Below the pieces are notes generated by a model. It was not told where the DNA came from, ran no database searches, and worked only from the letters and a program-made list of their open reading frames with translations. A stretch of DNA of 64,000 nucleotides, taken from Bradyrhizobium barranii subsp. barranii (GTDB lineage: Bacteria > Pseudomonadota > Alphaproteobacteria > Rhizobiales > Xanthobacteraceae). The stretch covers positions 9,407,501 through 9,471,500 of the forward strand of contig NZ_CP086136.1 in assembly GCF_017565645.3 (NCBI RefSeq), in the 5' to 3' direction. A program made the position numbers and the translations under genes. This document shows positions 1 to 9,617 of this stretch, piece after piece (position 1 is the first letter of the stretch; the number at the start of each line of letters is the position of its first letter).

Positions 1-402
1 CCGGTCCACCCAATAGTCATGATTGCCCATGACGGCATGGACGCCGAGCGGTGCCTTGAGGCCCGCGAGCACCTTCGCCCATTCGCTCGACGGAATGATG
101 CGCGTGACCTGGTGAACACCCGCGACATAGTCGCCGAGCAACACGATGACATCGGCGTTGAGCGCATTGGTGCGATCGACGATGCCCTCGATCCGCTCCA
201 GCGACATCCAGGGATCGCAGGCATGAATGTCGGTGACGATGGCGATCTTGAGCGGAAAATCCGCCGGCCATTGCCGCGGGGTCGGGTGATAGCGGGTGAC
301 GCGGAGCCGCAGCGGCTCGATGCCGACGCCATAGGCCGCGGTCGAGACGCCGAGCGCGGACAGGCCGCCGATGGAACGAATGAGATGACGACGCGTGATC
401 AT
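1..402 (-). CDS. Metallophosphoesterase, partial (C-terminus beyond the window)
   Basis: The first 134 residues of a calcineurin-like phosphoesterase are visible and the rest runs off the left edge. Three metal-binding blocks of the family appear in order: TDIHAC (near residue 57), GDYVAG (near 90) and MGNHDYW (near 125). The N-terminus starts MITRRHLIRSIGG, a twin-arginine-like signal, so the enzyme is probably exported or membrane-anchored. Family members hydrolyse phosphodiesters or lipid-linked phosphates such as UDP-diacylglucosamine; the substrate here cannot be told. Two operator-like dyads lie 65-100 bp upstream of the start. Confidence 0.85.
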   Translation of the reverse strand, partial: MITRRHLIRSIGGLSALGVSTAAYGVGIEPLRLRVTRYHPTPRQWPADFPLKIAIVTDIHACDPWMSLERIEGIVDRTNALNADVIVLLGDYVAGVHQVTRIIPSSEWAKVLAGLKAPLGVHAVMGNHDYWVDR

Positions 403-466
403 GGAAGTCCGATGGTGATGCAGCTTTGTGATGCGGTCCGATTGGAGCGGAATTGGGGTCCGCTCG

Positions 467-502
467 TGCAGACGGCCTGCATTTGCGTGCAGACCGTTTG
501 CA
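467..502. promoter_or_regulatory. Pair of operator-like dyads upstream of the phosphoesterase gene
   Basis: Two 15-bp imperfect palindromes of the form TGCA-N7-TGCA sit at 467-481 (TGCAGACGGCCTGCA) and 488-502 (TGCAGACCGTTTGCA). Their starts are 21 bp apart, two helical turns, so both face the same side of the DNA. They lie between the divergently placed phosphoesterase start (402) and the end of ruvB (553). This layout is typical of a dimeric TetR- or LacI-like repressor; the regulator is not identified. Confidence 0.5.
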
Positions 503-552
503 CAAAGGTTACCGGAAGTTCATGACAACCGACGCACCTTGCATCAACGCAA

Positions 553-1605
553 TCAGTCGTCGCTCTCGTCCGTGCCGAACAGGCCGAACTGTGCCGCGGC
601 ATCGCGCGAGGGCTCGGCGATGCCGAGATGGCGGAAGGCGTGCGAGGTGAGCAGGCGGCCGCGCGGAGTGCGCTGGAGATAGCCGCACTGAATGAGATAA
701 GGCTCGATGATGTCCTCGATCGCATCGCGCGGCTCGGACAAGGCGGCGGCCATCGTCTCCACGCCGACCGGGCCGCCGCCATAGTTCTGCGCGATGGTCG
801 TGAGGTAGCGGCGGTCCATGGCGTCGAGGCCGGCGGCGTCGACCTCGAGCGCGCTCAGCGCGTGGTCGGCGATCTTGCGGTCGATCGAGGCGGCATCGGC
901 GGCGGAGGCGAAATCGCGCACGCGCCGCAGCAGGCGGCCGGCGATGCGCGGCGTACCGCGGGCGCGGCGCGCGATCTCGTTGGCACCGTCGGCGCTCATG
1001 CCGACATTGAGCACGCGCGCGCCGCGGGTGACGATGCTTTCCAGCTCTTCAATGGTGTAAAAATTGAGCCGGACCGGGATGCCGAAGCGGTCGCGCAAGG
1101 GATTGGTGAGGAGGCCGGCGCGCGTGGTAGCGCCGACGAGCGTGAATTTCGACAGCTCGATCTTCACCGAGCGTGCCGCCGGGCCCTCGCCGATGATCAG
1201 GTCGAGTTGAAAGTCCTCCATCGCGGGATAGAGCACTTCTTCCACCGCCGGGCTCAGGCGATGGATCTCGTCGATGAAGAGCACGTCGCGCTCTTCGAGA
1301 TTGGTGAGGAGCGCGGCGAGATCGCCGGCCTTGGCGATCACGGGCCCCGAGGTGGCGCGAAAGCCGACGCCGAGCTCCTTGGCGACGATCTGCGCCAGCG
1401 TGGTCTTGCCGAGGCCGGGGGGGCCTACGAACAGCACGTGATCGAGCGCCTCGCCGCGCTTGCGCGCCGCCTCGATGAAGATCGAGAGGTTCTTGCGCGC
1501 CTGCTGCTGGCCGACGAAGTCGGACAGCGATTGCGGACGTAGCGCGGTGTCGCCGACGTCATCGGAGCGGCGCTCGGGCGTGACGATGCGTGGGGGAGTG
1601 GTCAT
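553..1605 (-). CDS. ruvB: Holliday junction branch migration helicase RuvB
   Basis: A 350-residue AAA+ motor that drives branch migration of Holliday junctions together with RuvA. The Walker A motif GPPGLGKT is at residues 61-68, Walker B FIDEIHRL near 110, sensor 1 GATTRAGLL and the arginine finger region near 160-175, and the C-terminal winged helix ends in the usual YLQRTPRGR segment. An upstream extension of the frame to 1812 is open, but the ATG at 1605 matches the family start and overlaps the stop of the preceding membrane gene (ATGA). Last gene of the ruvC-ruvA-membrane-ruvB run. Confidence 0.98.
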   Translation of the reverse strand: MTTPPRIVTPERRSDDVGDTALRPQSLSDFVGQQQARKNLSIFIEAARKRGEALDHVLFVGPPGLGKTTLAQIVAKELGVGFRATSGPVIAKAGDLAALLTNLEERDVLFIDEIHRLSPAVEEVLYPAMEDFQLDLIIGEGPAARSVKIELSKFTLVGATTRAGLLTNPLRDRFGIPVRLNFYTIEELESIVTRGARVLNVGMSADGANEIARRARGTPRIAGRLLRRVRDFASAADAASIDRKIADHALSALEVDAAGLDAMDRRYLTTIAQNYGGGPVGVETMAAALSEPRDAIEDIIEPYLIQCGYLQRTPRGRLLTSHAFRHLGIAEPSRDAAAQFGLFGTDESDD

Positions 1606-2132
1606 GCGGGCAGGATAACACGATGCAGCGGTTTCGCGAGCCACCAGCACAGGCTGGCCGGAATGACGGCGACGACGGCGAGCATCGCCGAAAGCTTCAG
1701 CGCCTCGGGCGCGGAACGGACACTCGGCACGATCACCGCCGAGGTTTCGGAGGGCACGACGAACATGCCAACCATGACGAAGCCGGCCGCACCCACCGCC
1801 GCGGCGAGCCACGCCATCCAGATCATGTTGAGATCGGCGTAGACCGCCGCCAACGCAAATATCAGGCCGGCGACGACTGCAGGAAGGAACGAGGCGAGAA
1901 TCGTGACGATGGCCAACAGCACGACCGCGATCGAAACCAGAGCACGCAGTGCTTCCAGTTCGAGGAACACGAGAAACATCTGCAGCACCGCGGCGCCGAG
2001 CGCCGTTACCGTCACAGCAACCAACGCGGCGGTCGTCAGCGGCCCGACAATGGAGAAAATCACGACGATACCGGCCACGCGCGAAAGGCGACGAAACAGG
2101 GCGGCGACGGGATTGGCGTGGGCCGCGCTCAC
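1602..2132 (-). CDS. Membrane protein encoded between ruvA and ruvB
   Basis: A 176-residue hydrophobic protein with about four membrane segments (around residues 20-45, 50-75, 80-105 and 110-130) and a last hydrophobic stretch near 150-170. It starts at a GTG that overlaps the ruvA stop (GTGA), and its stop overlaps the ruvB start (ATGA), so translation of all three is coupled. No functional family is recognised. The location inside the ruv cluster does not by itself imply a role in recombination. Confidence 0.8.
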   Translation of the reverse strand: MSAAHANPVAALFRRLSRVAGIVVIFSIVGPLTTAALVAVTVTALGAAVLQMFLVFLELEALRALVSIAVVLLAIVTILASFLPAVVAGLIFALAAVYADLNMIWMAWLAAAVGAAGFVMVGMFVVPSETSAVIVPSVRSAPEALKLSAMLAVVAVIPASLCWWLAKPLHRVILPA

Positions 2133-2746
2133 TTCGACAGCTCCTTCAGGCCTAGCCGGATGAGTTGCGCGGTCTCGGCGCTCTCGCCCGCGCTGCGCGA
2201 TGCGGATGCAATAGCGGCAGCCGCCTGCGGCTGGCCGTAACCGAGATTGACCAGCGCCGAAATCGCATCTGCCACCGGGCGCGGCGCGCGCTGGTCGTCA
2301 ACGGCACCGGCGAGATGGACGACGGCCGGATCGACATTGGCGAAGGCCGGCGCCTTGTCCTTCAATTCGGTGACGATGCGCTCGGCGACCTTGGGGCCGA
2401 CGCCGGGCGTGCGCGCCACCGCGGCCTTGTCGCGTAGCGCGATGGCGTTGGCGAGATCGGAAGGCGCCAGCGTGCCGAGCACGGCAAGCGCGACCTTGGC
2501 GCCGACGCCCTGCACGGTCTGGAGCAGGCGAAACCATTCGCGCTCCTGGTCGGTGCGGAAGCCGAACAGCTTTATCTGGTCCTCGCGGACGTAGGTCTCG
2601 ATCGACAACACGGCGGCCTCGCCCGGCGACGGCAGATGCTGCAACGTCCGCGTCGAGCAGTGCACCTGATAGCCGACGCCGCCGACGTCGAGGAGCACAT
2701 AATCCTCGCCGTAGGAATCGATCAGGCCCTTGAGCTTGCCGATCAT
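2129..2746 (-). CDS. ruvA: Holliday junction DNA-binding protein RuvA
   Basis: A 205-residue protein that binds Holliday junctions as a tetramer and loads RuvB. It starts [20 protein letters not shown], the usual OB-fold, followed by two helix-hairpin-helix segments ([17 protein letters not shown] near residue 70 and [18 protein letters not shown] near 110), and ends in the RuvB-binding helical domain ([12 protein letters not shown]). The ATG overlaps the ruvC stop. Confidence 0.98.
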   Translation of the reverse strand: MIGKLKGLIDSYGEDYVLLDVGGVGYQVHCSTRTLQHLPSPGEAAVLSIETYVREDQIKLFGFRTDQEREWFRLLQTVQGVGAKVALAVLGTLAPSDLANAIALRDKAAVARTPGVGPKVAERIVTELKDKAPAFANVDPAVVHLAGAVDDQRAPRPVADAISALVNLGYGQPQAAAAIASASRSAGESAETAQLIRLGLKELSK

Positions 2747-3270
2747 AAGCCCGCCACCTTCAGCCTGAGCGCCGTGCTTTGGCGATGATGGGCGTGGGTA
2801 ATGGCGATGGCGAGCGCGTCGGCGGCGTCCGCTGACGGCGGCTCGGCTTTCGGCAGCAGAATCTTCAGCATCATCGCGATCTGGTGCTTGTCGGCGTGGC
2901 CGGCGCCGACCACCGTCTTCTTGACCTGGTTCGGCGCGTATTCGGCGACAGTAATGCCGAACATCGCAGGCGCCAGCATGGCGACGCCGCGGGCCTGGCC
3001 GAGCTTCAGCGTCGCGACGCCGTCCTTGTTCACAAAGGTCTGCTCGACCGCGGCTTCCATCGGCTTGTGACCGGACAGGACGGCGGCAAGCCCCTCATGG
3101 ATCGCGAGCAGCCGGCTCGCCAGCGGCAAATCGTCCGGCGGTTCCACCGAGCCGCAGGCGACGTAGATCAAACGATTGCCCTCGGCCTCGATCACGCCCC
3201 AGCCGGTGCGGCGCAGGCCGGGGTCGATGCCGATGATGCGAACGGGGCCACGAATCGGGAGCGCAGTCAT
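2743..3270 (-). CDS. ruvC: Holliday junction resolvase RuvC
   Basis: A 175-residue endonuclease that cuts Holliday junctions. The RNase H-fold acidic residues appear in [14 protein letters not shown] near the N-terminus, in AAVEQTF near residue 75 and in [16 protein letters not shown] near 150. The frame stays open upstream to 3378, but the ATG at 3270 gives the family's normal length and start. First of the coupled ruv genes; yebC lies 240 bp upstream across a palindromic repeat. Confidence 0.97.
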   Translation of the reverse strand: MTALPIRGPVRIIGIDPGLRRTGWGVIEAEGNRLIYVACGSVEPPDDLPLASRLLAIHEGLAAVLSGHKPMEAAVEQTFVNKDGVATLKLGQARGVAMLAPAMFGITVAEYAPNQVKKTVVGAGHADKHQIAMMLKILLPKAEPPSADAADALAIAITHAHHRQSTALRLKVAGL

Positions 3271-3384
3271 GGGCCAGTGATAGCGGCTGGCTGCGGTGGG
3301 GGAAACAGAAACAGAACGGAAGTAACAGGGGAAGTGGGGTGTCGCGATTGGGTGCCCGCGATGACGACCACAAGACACGCGGTC

Positions 3385-3479
3385 ATACCCCGCGAAAGCG
3401 GGGTATCCAGTACGCCGCGGCTTCTCCGTTTCCCTCTGACGTCTCTGGAATACTGGGTCGCCCGGTCAAGCCGGGCGAC
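3385..3479. repeat. Extragenic palindromic element (double hairpin) between yebC and ruvC
   Basis: Two perfect 9-bp stem hairpins bracket a short core. The first is ATACCCCGC/GCGGGGTAT with a GAAA loop (3385-3406), the second GTCGCCCGG/CCGGGCGAC with a 5-nt loop (3457-3479). The inner flanks also pair (CCAGTA at 3407-3412 with TACTGG at 3451-3456), so the whole unit can fold as a cruciform. Elements of this appearance are common between genes in Bradyrhizobium and Rhodopseudomonas (recalled, not searched). Confidence 0.75.
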
Positions 3480-3509
3480 GACAGCAGAATCTGGGACAGG
3501 AGAGCGACC

Positions 3510-4256
3510 TCAGCCGCCCATCTTCGCGACCAGCGCGTCCGACACCTCGAAATTGGCGTAGACGTGCTGGACGTCGTCGTGCTCGTTGAGCAGGTCCATC
3601 AGCTTCAAGAGCTTCTCGCCGGTCTCGTCGTCGACCGCGACCGTATTCTGCGGCTTCCAGATCAGCGCGGCCTTGCGCGGCTCGCCGAACTTGGCTTCCA
3701 GCGCCTTGGCGACGTCGCGATAGCTTTCGGTCGAGGCGTAGATCTCGTGTCCGCCTTCGCCCGAGACCACGTCATCGGCGCCGGCCTCGATCGCGGCATC
3801 CAGCACCGCGTCGTCGGAGGCGACGCTGCGGTCGTATTCGATGATGCCGGTGCGGTCGAACATGAAGGAGACCGAGCCGGTTTCGCCGAGATTGCCGCCC
3901 GACTTGGTGAAGAAGGAGCGGATGTCGGAGGCGGCGCGGTTGCGGTTGTCGGTCAGCGCCTCGACGATGACGGCGACGCCGCCGGGGCCGTAACCCTCGT
4001 AGCGGATCTCGTCATAGTTCTCGCCCTCATTGCCGAGCGCCTTCTTGACGGCGCGCTCGATATTGTCCTTCGGCATGTTCTCCTGGCGCGCCGCGATGAT
4101 GGCGGCACGCAGGCGCGGGTTCATGTTGGGATCGGGGGTGCCCAGCTTGGCCGCGACGGTGATTTCCCGCGCCAGCTTGCCGAACAGCTTCGACTTCTGG
4201 GCATCCTGCCGCCCCTTGCGGTGCATGATGTTCTTGAATTGGGAATGTCCGGCCAT
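3510..4256 (-). CDS. yebC: YebC/PmpR family regulatory protein
   Basis: A 248-residue protein starting [19 protein letters not shown], the invariant YebC opening. Further family blocks are [28 protein letters not shown] and [19 protein letters not shown]. Members have been described as DNA-binding regulators and as factors that help ribosomes through difficult proline-rich stretches. It often precedes ruvC in alphaproteobacteria, as it does here. Confidence 0.96.
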   Translation of the reverse strand: MAGHSQFKNIMHRKGRQDAQKSKLFGKLAREITVAAKLGTPDPNMNPRLRAAIIAARQENMPKDNIERAVKKALGNEGENYDEIRYEGYGPGGVAVIVEALTDNRNRAASDIRSFFTKSGGNLGETGSVSFMFDRTGIIEYDRSVASDDAVLDAAIEAGADDVVSGEGGHEIYASTESYRDVAKALEAKFGEPRKAALIWKPQNTVAVDDETGEKLLKLMDLLNEHDDVQHVYANFEVSDALVAKMGG

Positions 4257-4459
4257 GCGTGTCTCGTCAGGAATCGTGCGCCAAAGGTGAGCGTGGGAAG
4301 CGCGGCCTTATAGGCCGCCAACCCACCGGAATGAAAGAGGCTCTACGACTTTAAGGTAATATCGTAGTGGCCCGTGCCTAGGAGTCAGGCACCGTTAACC
4401 CTGATTTCATTCCGGCCTGCGAAAATAGCAACCGCCCGTTCCCCGACAAGAGTGACCTG

Positions 4460-6208
4460 ATGGCGTTCGCATTGTTTCGGAAGCGTCTGCCCGACTTGTC
4501 CGCGCCCGTGGCAACCCCACAGGCCGCGCCGTCGCCGGTCGATCCCGCGCCTGCCCCGTCGGCCGAGGCCGATTCCGCCCGGGAAATCCTGGAACTGCTG
4601 GAACTCGAGCTCGGCGCCATGATCCGCCAGCTCGAACGGGCCGCCAACTCGGTCGCCGGCGGCGCGGAGGCGACCGCGGCAACGCTCGCGGATATTCGCG
4701 AGCGCACCGACGCCCTCACCGGTCGGACCAATGCCGCGCAGTCGAACGCCTCGACCTTCGCCCATGCCGCCGACAAGTTTACCCAGTCCGCGCAGGGCAT
4801 CGGCGCGCAGGTGCGCGAGGCCGGCAAGCTCGCCGACGAAGCGAGCGCCGCGGCGCAGGAAGCCCGCGCCAATGTCGACCGCCTGCGCGAATCCTCCGCC
4901 GCCATCGGCAATGTCGTCAATCTGATTGCACAGATCGCGCGGCAGACGACGCTGCTCGCGCTCAACTCCACCATCGAGGCCGCGCGTGCGGGTGCGGCCG
5001 GCAAGGGCTTTGCGGTCGTCGCGACCGAAGTGAAGGCGCTCGCGGTGCAGACCCAGGGCGCGACGGAGGAGATCACCAGGAAGATCGACGCGCTCCAGCG
5101 CGACGCCGCCGGCTCGGCCGACGCCGTGCATCGCATCGCGCAGGCGATCGAGGCGATCCGCCCGGTGTTCGACACCGTCAACGGCGCGGTGGCCGAGCAG
5201 AATGCCACCACCAGCGAGGTCTCCGGCAACGCGGCCAGCGCGTCGCAGTTCATCATCTCGGTCGGCGAGAGCGCGGCCGAGATCGATGCCGCGACCAAGG
5301 CGGCCGAGACCCACGGCGAGAACGTCGCCAGCGCCGGCAAGGCCGTCACCACCTTCGCACGGAAGCTGAAATCGCGCTGTGCGGTGCTGCTGCGCCAAAG
5401 CGAGCACGACGACCGCCGCAAGACCGAGCGGCTGCCCTGCCATCTCAAGTTCGAAACCGCGCGCGGCATGTTGCAGGTCTACGAGATCGCGATGGACGGC
5501 GTGCTGATCGGCGGCGCGGAGGCGGCGAAGCTTGCCACGCAGGCCATCGTCGACGGCACCCTCGAAGGCGTCGGCGCCTGCCGCCTGCGCGTGATCGAGC
5601 AGTCCAAGGCCGGCGCCCGCGCGCAGTTCGTCAGCCCCAACGCCGATCTCAGCGAGAAGATCGAAGACAGGCTCTGGTCGATCCACGAGGAGAACACCGA
5701 GTTCGTCACTCGCGCCATGGAAGCCGGCACGGCGCTGACCCGGATTTTCGAGCAGGCGGTTGCACGCGGCGAGGTCGGGATCGACGACCTCTTCGACACC
5801 GATTATGCGGAGATCGCCGGCACCAATCCGCAGCAATACCGCACGAAATATCTGGACTGGGCCGACCGCGCGCTGCCGCCGTTCCAGGAAGCCTTTCTCG
5901 CCAAGGAACCGCGCATGGCATTCTGCGCCATGGTCGACCGCAACGGTTTCCTGCCGGTGCACAACAAGATCTATTCGCATCCGCAGCGGCCGGGCGACAC
6001 CGCCTGGAACACGGCCAACAGCCGCAACCGGCGGATCTTCAACGATCCGGCAGGGCTCGCCGCCGCCCACAACCTGCGCTCGTACCTGGTCCAGAGCTAT
6101 GCGCGCGATATGGGCAACGGCAACACCGTGATGATGCGCGAGATCGACGTTCCGATCCGCGTCCAGGGCCGGCACTGGGGCGGATTCCGCACGGCTTACA
6201 AGCTGTAG
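4460..6208 (+). CDS. Cytoplasmic methyl-accepting chemotaxis protein with PilZ-like and C-terminal sensor domains
   Basis: A 582-residue receptor with no membrane segment. The signalling hairpin tip is at about residues 154-193 ([19 protein letters not shown], then GKGFAVVATEVKALA), the part that contacts CheA and CheW. After it comes a degenerate PilZ-like segment: RRKTER near residue 320 and DGVLIGG near 345, resembling the RxxxR and (D/N)xSxxG c-di-GMP motifs but lacking the serine. Residues from about 395 to the end form a domain shared with the receptor encoded next (GTNPQQY, DRALPP, NSRNRRIF, HWGGFR). Sensing is therefore C-terminal to the signalling core. The ligand is unknown. Confidence 0.9.
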   Translation: MAFALFRKRLPDLSAPVATPQAAPSPVDPAPAPSAEADSAREILELLELELGAMIRQLERAANSVAGGAEATAATLADIRERTDALTGRTNAAQSNASTFAHAADKFTQSAQGIGAQVREAGKLADEASAAAQEARANVDRLRESSAAIGNVVNLIAQIARQTTLLALNSTIEAARAGAAGKGFAVVATEVKALAVQTQGATEEITRKIDALQRDAAGSADAVHRIAQAIEAIRPVFDTVNGAVAEQNATTSEVSGNAASASQFIISVGESAAEIDAATKAAETHGENVASAGKAVTTFARKLKSRCAVLLRQSEHDDRRKTERLPCHLKFETARGMLQVYEIAMDGVLIGGAEAAKLATQAIVDGTLEGVGACRLRVIEQSKAGARAQFVSPNADLSEKIEDRLWSIHEENTEFVTRAMEAGTALTRIFEQAVARGEVGIDDLFDTDYAEIAGTNPQQYRTKYLDWADRALPPFQEAFLAKEPRMAFCAMVDRNGFLPVHNKIYSHPQRPGDTAWNTANSRNRRIFNDPAGLAAAHNLRSYLVQSYARDMGNGNTVMMREIDVPIRVQGRHWGGFRTAYKL

Positions 6209-6316
6209 TGCACGCTCAGGCAAGACGCCGGCCGCGAATCATCCTTTAAGGCTGGAATTGGAATGGGAATGCCGCGGGGAGCCGGCGAACGGCTCTGACT
6301 GGAGGACTCTCAAAAC

Positions 6317-7741
6317 ATGTCCGTCGCACAACTGGCAGTCCTGGACACCGGCTCCGACCGGACACTTGCCGAACGTCTGATCGACCAGCTCGCTGACCGC
6401 ATCGGCGGCCTCGGCGTCGAGCTCGCCGACATCGCCGGTAACGTCCAGGAAGTCGCAAACCGCGTCGCGAACCAATCCGAACGGTTCCATCACCTCCAGG
6501 AGACGGCCGAGACGATGGTCTCGGCCAATCACGATATCGCCAATGCCTCACAAGCGGTGCAATCGACCGCATCAGCGGCGGTCGGCGAGATCGCGCAGTC
6601 GCGCGGCGCGGTCGACACCGCGGTCAGCCACATCTCCGAGCTCGTCGCAGCCGTGGAGCGAATCGAGGCGCGCCTGAGCGCGGTCGGCTCGGCGCTGGCG
6701 CAGGTGGCAAAAGTGTCCGGCTCGATCGAGGCGATCGCCAAGCAGACCAATTTGCTCGCGCTCAATGCCACCATCGAAGCGGCCCGCGCCGGCAATGCCG
6801 GCCGCGGTTTTGCAGTGGTGGCGAGCGAGGTCAAGAATCTCGCTGAGGCCACCCGTGCGGCCACGCATCAGATCTCCGACACCGTGCGCGATCTCGACGG
6901 CCAGATCGAAGGCCTGATCGGCGAGAGCAGCGACGCCTCGCAACGCGCCAAGACTGCCGGCGAAGGCGCCCAGCAGATCTCCGGCATCATCTCGCGGGTC
7001 CAGCAGGGTTTTGCCTCGGTGGAAGCGGAGATCGACAGCGTCACGCGCGCCGCGACCTCCAATCTCGGCCATTGCGACACGGTCATCAGCGAGCTCAACG
7101 AGCTCGCCAAGGGCGTCGACCTGTCCTCGCGCGATCTCAAGAACGCCGATCAGCGCGTGACAAAACTGCTCGACACGTCCGAAGCGCTGATCGCAATGAT
7201 CGCCGACAGCGGCGTGGAGACATCGGATGCGCCGCTGATCCGCGTCGTCGTCGAGACCGCAAAGCGGATCTCGGACGAGTTCGAGGCCGCAATCGACCGC
7301 GGCGAGATCACGCTCGACCAGCTCATGGACGAGAACTACCGGCAAATCCCCGGCACCGATCCCAAGCAATACAAGACCAACTACGTCGACTTCACCGACC
7401 GCGCCCTGCCCGCCATCCAGGACCCGATCCAGAAGTCAGACCCCCGCATCGTGTTCTGCGTCGCGTGGGCCAAGGGCGGCTATCTGCCGACCCACAACCC
7501 GAACTACCGCCTGCCGCAGGGCAAGGACCCCGTCTGGAACAACGCCAATTGCCGCAACCGCCGCCTGTTCAGCGACCGCGCGGTGAAGAAGGTCGCGGCC
7601 AACACAAAACCGTTCCTGCTCCAGACCTATCGCCGCGACATGGGCGGCGGACAGTTCGTGCTGATGAAGGACCTGTCCTCGCCGATCGTGATCCGCGGCA
7701 AGCACTGGGGCGCCTTCCGGATGGGTTTTCGGCAGAGCTGA
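6317..7741 (+). CDS. Cytoplasmic methyl-accepting chemotaxis protein with C-terminal sensor domain
   Basis: A 474-residue soluble receptor. The CheA/CheW-contacting tip is at about residues 137-176 ([34 protein letters not shown]). Residues from about 305 to the end match the C-terminal domain of the upstream receptor ([39 protein letters not shown]), which looks like a Cache-type ligand domain placed downstream of the signalling region. It lacks the PilZ-like insert. The start follows a good GGAGG site. The 108-bp gap to the upstream gene and common orientation suggest an operon or a tandem duplication. Confidence 0.92.
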   Translation: MSVAQLAVLDTGSDRTLAERLIDQLADRIGGLGVELADIAGNVQEVANRVANQSERFHHLQETAETMVSANHDIANASQAVQSTASAAVGEIAQSRGAVDTAVSHISELVAAVERIEARLSAVGSALAQVAKVSGSIEAIAKQTNLLALNATIEAARAGNAGRGFAVVASEVKNLAEATRAATHQISDTVRDLDGQIEGLIGESSDASQRAKTAGEGAQQISGIISRVQQGFASVEAEIDSVTRAATSNLGHCDTVISELNELAKGVDLSSRDLKNADQRVTKLLDTSEALIAMIADSGVETSDAPLIRVVVETAKRISDEFEAAIDRGEITLDQLMDENYRQIPGTDPKQYKTNYVDFTDRALPAIQDPIQKSDPRIVFCVAWAKGGYLPTHNPNYRLPQGKDPVWNNANCRNRRLFSDRAVKKVAANTKPFLLQTYRRDMGGGQFVLMKDLSSPIVIRGKHWGAFRMGFRQS

Positions 7742-7876
7742 CGCCCGCCGCGACGGCCGCGCCTACGACCCTGAATCAAAAATCTGGAAAACAACCCCAT
7801 GCACAGTAACCGGGGCGTGGGGAATCAATGGCTTGGATGCCTATGAAGAGACACACCTAGCGCGCCGACGGAGGTG

Positions 7877-8034
7877 CGTTCCCTCCCCCCTTGCGGGGGA
7901 GGGCTAGGGAGAGGGGCAGCTCAGGAAAAGGTACCGGCTGTTGACGCGGCATCGAGCCTGCGTGTCAGCGACTCGAAAGAGTCCCCGTGTGGCACCCCTC
8001 TCCCTGCCCCTCCCCCGCAAGGGGGGAGGGAACG
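7877..8034. repeat. Long inverted repeat (40-bp arms) of GC-rich extragenic type
   Basis: The left arm 7877-7916 and the right arm 7995-8034 are nearly perfect reverse complements (both include CCCTCCCCCCTTGCGGGGGA when read from the outside), separated by 78 nt. Each arm itself contains a small hairpin (CCCCC/GGGGG). It lies downstream of the chemotaxis genes and could act as a transcription end or be a non-autonomous repeat unit. No open frame is convincing inside it. Confidence 0.7.
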
Positions 8035-8288
8035 GAGAGAGCTGTGCCTTGCCGTCCGCCGAGCCTGATCGGACTTCAACTCATCACGCTGCACCCATTG
8101 CTCCGTCGGGCAAAACAGGAGCATGATGCTATTACTCCGAAATTCCCATCTCCTCCCCTTCCCTTCTCCCCTTGTGGGAAAGGGACGAAATGGCCGAAGG
8201 CATTGAGAAGAAAGGTTCTTCCCGCTTTCGGCCGCCGGGCGATACTGTAAACCGATACTGTATTTTCCCGGAGCCGCCTATCCCCATT

Positions 8289-8316
8289 AAAAAAGCCCGG
8301 ATCGGGGCCCGGGCCC
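8289..8316 (-). terminator. Rho-independent terminator, minus strand
   Basis: Read on the minus strand, GCCCGG and CCGGGC form a 6-bp all-GC stem with an 8-nt loop, followed by six Ts. It is correctly placed to end transcription of the small minus-strand gene at 8521-8751. Confidence 0.6.
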
Positions 8317-8520
8317 TTTCATGGGGCCCGGATCGGAGGGCGGCCATGCGGCTCAATATCGTCGGGCGGCGAACGGCGCCGTCGTAGTCTCCGGACGTGT
8401 ACTTACAAAAGAGACGTAGCGGATCAGGCGCGGTGGATGATCAACAGCGGTTCGAAGGGCGGACATCGCCCGAGGTCCGAGTCGGGCCAACGGACTTTGA
8501 GCTTAGTCGCTAGCAGTCGA

Positions 8521-8751
8521 TCATGCGAGGGGGCCGACCGGTTCGGCATCACTCTCAGCAGACACCAAGAACTCATTTAGCAGGTGCCGCTTGATCCTAA
8601 TCGGTTCACGCTCCCCTTGCGAAGCGAGCCAGAGAACACGCTCGGCCACTTCCACGGCAGATCGCTGCTGCTGACGAGTGAACGACGGGCTGGAAAGAAC
8701 GTCGTCTAGAACGTTGCGGAGCATATGTACTGTTGCCGTGTCGTATGCCAT
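8521..8751 (-). CDS. Small hypothetical protein
   Basis: A 76-residue soluble protein beginning MAYDTATVHMLRNVLDDVL. The frame is open 51 bp further upstream (8802), but this ATG gives a more protein-like start. It is predicted helical, with an Arg/Gln-rich middle (SFTRQQQRSAVEVAERVLW). Small proteins of this type are frequent in Bradyrhizobium; no function is known. A terminator follows at 8289-8316. Confidence 0.55.
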   Translation of the reverse strand: MAYDTATVHMLRNVLDDVLSSPSFTRQQQRSAVEVAERVLWLASQGEREPIRIKRHLLNEFLVSAESDAEPVGPLA

Positions 8752-9003
8752 GCGCCAAATATCCCGGCCGTCGAAACAAAATGCGCCGTAGCGATGGCGC
8801 AAGGGGAAAGGAAGTGAAGCGTCGCCGGGCTCGAAATAAGCGTCCCGGCAGCGCCTATTCTCTAACTGAGCGCTGAAATCCCAGTTGCCCTGAATTATGC
8901 AATGGTCATGCCACAGGTTTGTGACGCGGTTCTCGCTGGCGTGCCGCCATGCTACCGTCGAACGGCGACCGGAAGCCCCGATCGCAATCTACAGTCCAAA
9001 CTC

Positions 9004-9032
9004 CCGCCGGCTCGCAAAGGTCGGCGGTTTTT
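9004..9032 (+). terminator. Terminator-like hairpin without an obvious upstream gene
   Basis: CCGCCG (9004-9009) pairs with CGGCGG (9022-9027) and is followed by five Ts on the plus strand. No plus-strand gene precedes it between 8752 and 9003, so it may be the 3' end of a small RNA. Confidence 0.45.
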
Positions 9033-9113
9033 CTTTGTCGATTTACTCCGCCCCCGTTCCTCGCTAAAGCCTATCCGTATTGCAGATCCGAAATTTGATT
9101 GTGAGGTAAGATT

Positions 9114-9326
9114 ATGTCGACTGCGATTGAGTTGATTGTGGACGGCTATACAAGACTTAAGGACCGCCAGTCGCTGGAGAATCTGAGGACGCATCGTCGG
9201 CGCTTGGCAGTCGACCTGAAGGCCAGGACGGGCTTCGATTGTCGGTCGTCTATTGCGCAGCTGGAGCAGGATATCGCGACCATTGAGGCCGAGTTGCAGA
9301 CGCTTTCAGGGCCGATCGGAGGCTAG
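9114..9326 (+). CDS. Small hypothetical protein, helical
   Basis: A 70-residue protein starting MSTAIELIVDGYTRLKDR. It is predicted mostly alpha-helical with a heptad-like C-terminal half (IAQLEQDIATIEAELQTL), suggesting a short coiled coil. No family is recognised. The coding character (regular charge pattern, no low-complexity) supports it as real. Confidence 0.6.
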   Translation: MSTAIELIVDGYTRLKDRQSLENLRTHRRRLAVDLKARTGFDCRSSIAQLEQDIATIEAELQTLSGPIGG

Positions 9327-9407
9327 GCGCCGGCTCGCAGGGGGGCCTGGGTAACGCCGGGCCGGCTGACCCATCTCGGTCGTTGGCGCGGACGCGCGTC
9401 GGAGCGT

Positions 9408-9617
9408 TCAGCGGTCGGCGTCAGGAATGCGGAGCCGGCTAAGTAGCCAGGCGATGATTCGCTGCTCATCGCCAGGCTTCTTGATCGCCTGTCGGATCTC
9501 GCCGAGCAGCTTTTCCCTTTCGGATAGTTCGTGCCGCGTTACGCCGCGCTCTGACCTCAAAGCGCTAATCTGCCTTTGCATGCCTGCGCCATCACTGCGG
9601 GTGCGATTGCATTTCAT
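9408..9617 (-). CDS. Possible small hypothetical protein
   Basis: A 69-residue frame beginning MKCNRTRSDGAGMQRQ. The C-terminal 50 residues look like a helical, charged protein (REKLLGEIRQAIKK). The frame continues open upstream to 9800, but that part has weak protein character. No homologue is recalled, and the call is uncertain. Confidence 0.3.
   Translation of the reverse strand: MKCNRTRSDGAGMQRQISALRSERGVTRHELSEREKLLGEIRQAIKKPGDEQRIIAWLLSRLRIPDADR

Noticed and set aside
4385..6223. A 612-residue minus-strand frame opposite the first chemoreceptor
   Set aside because: Complement of a well-supported receptor gene; no domain pattern and repetitive Gly/Arg/Asp content.
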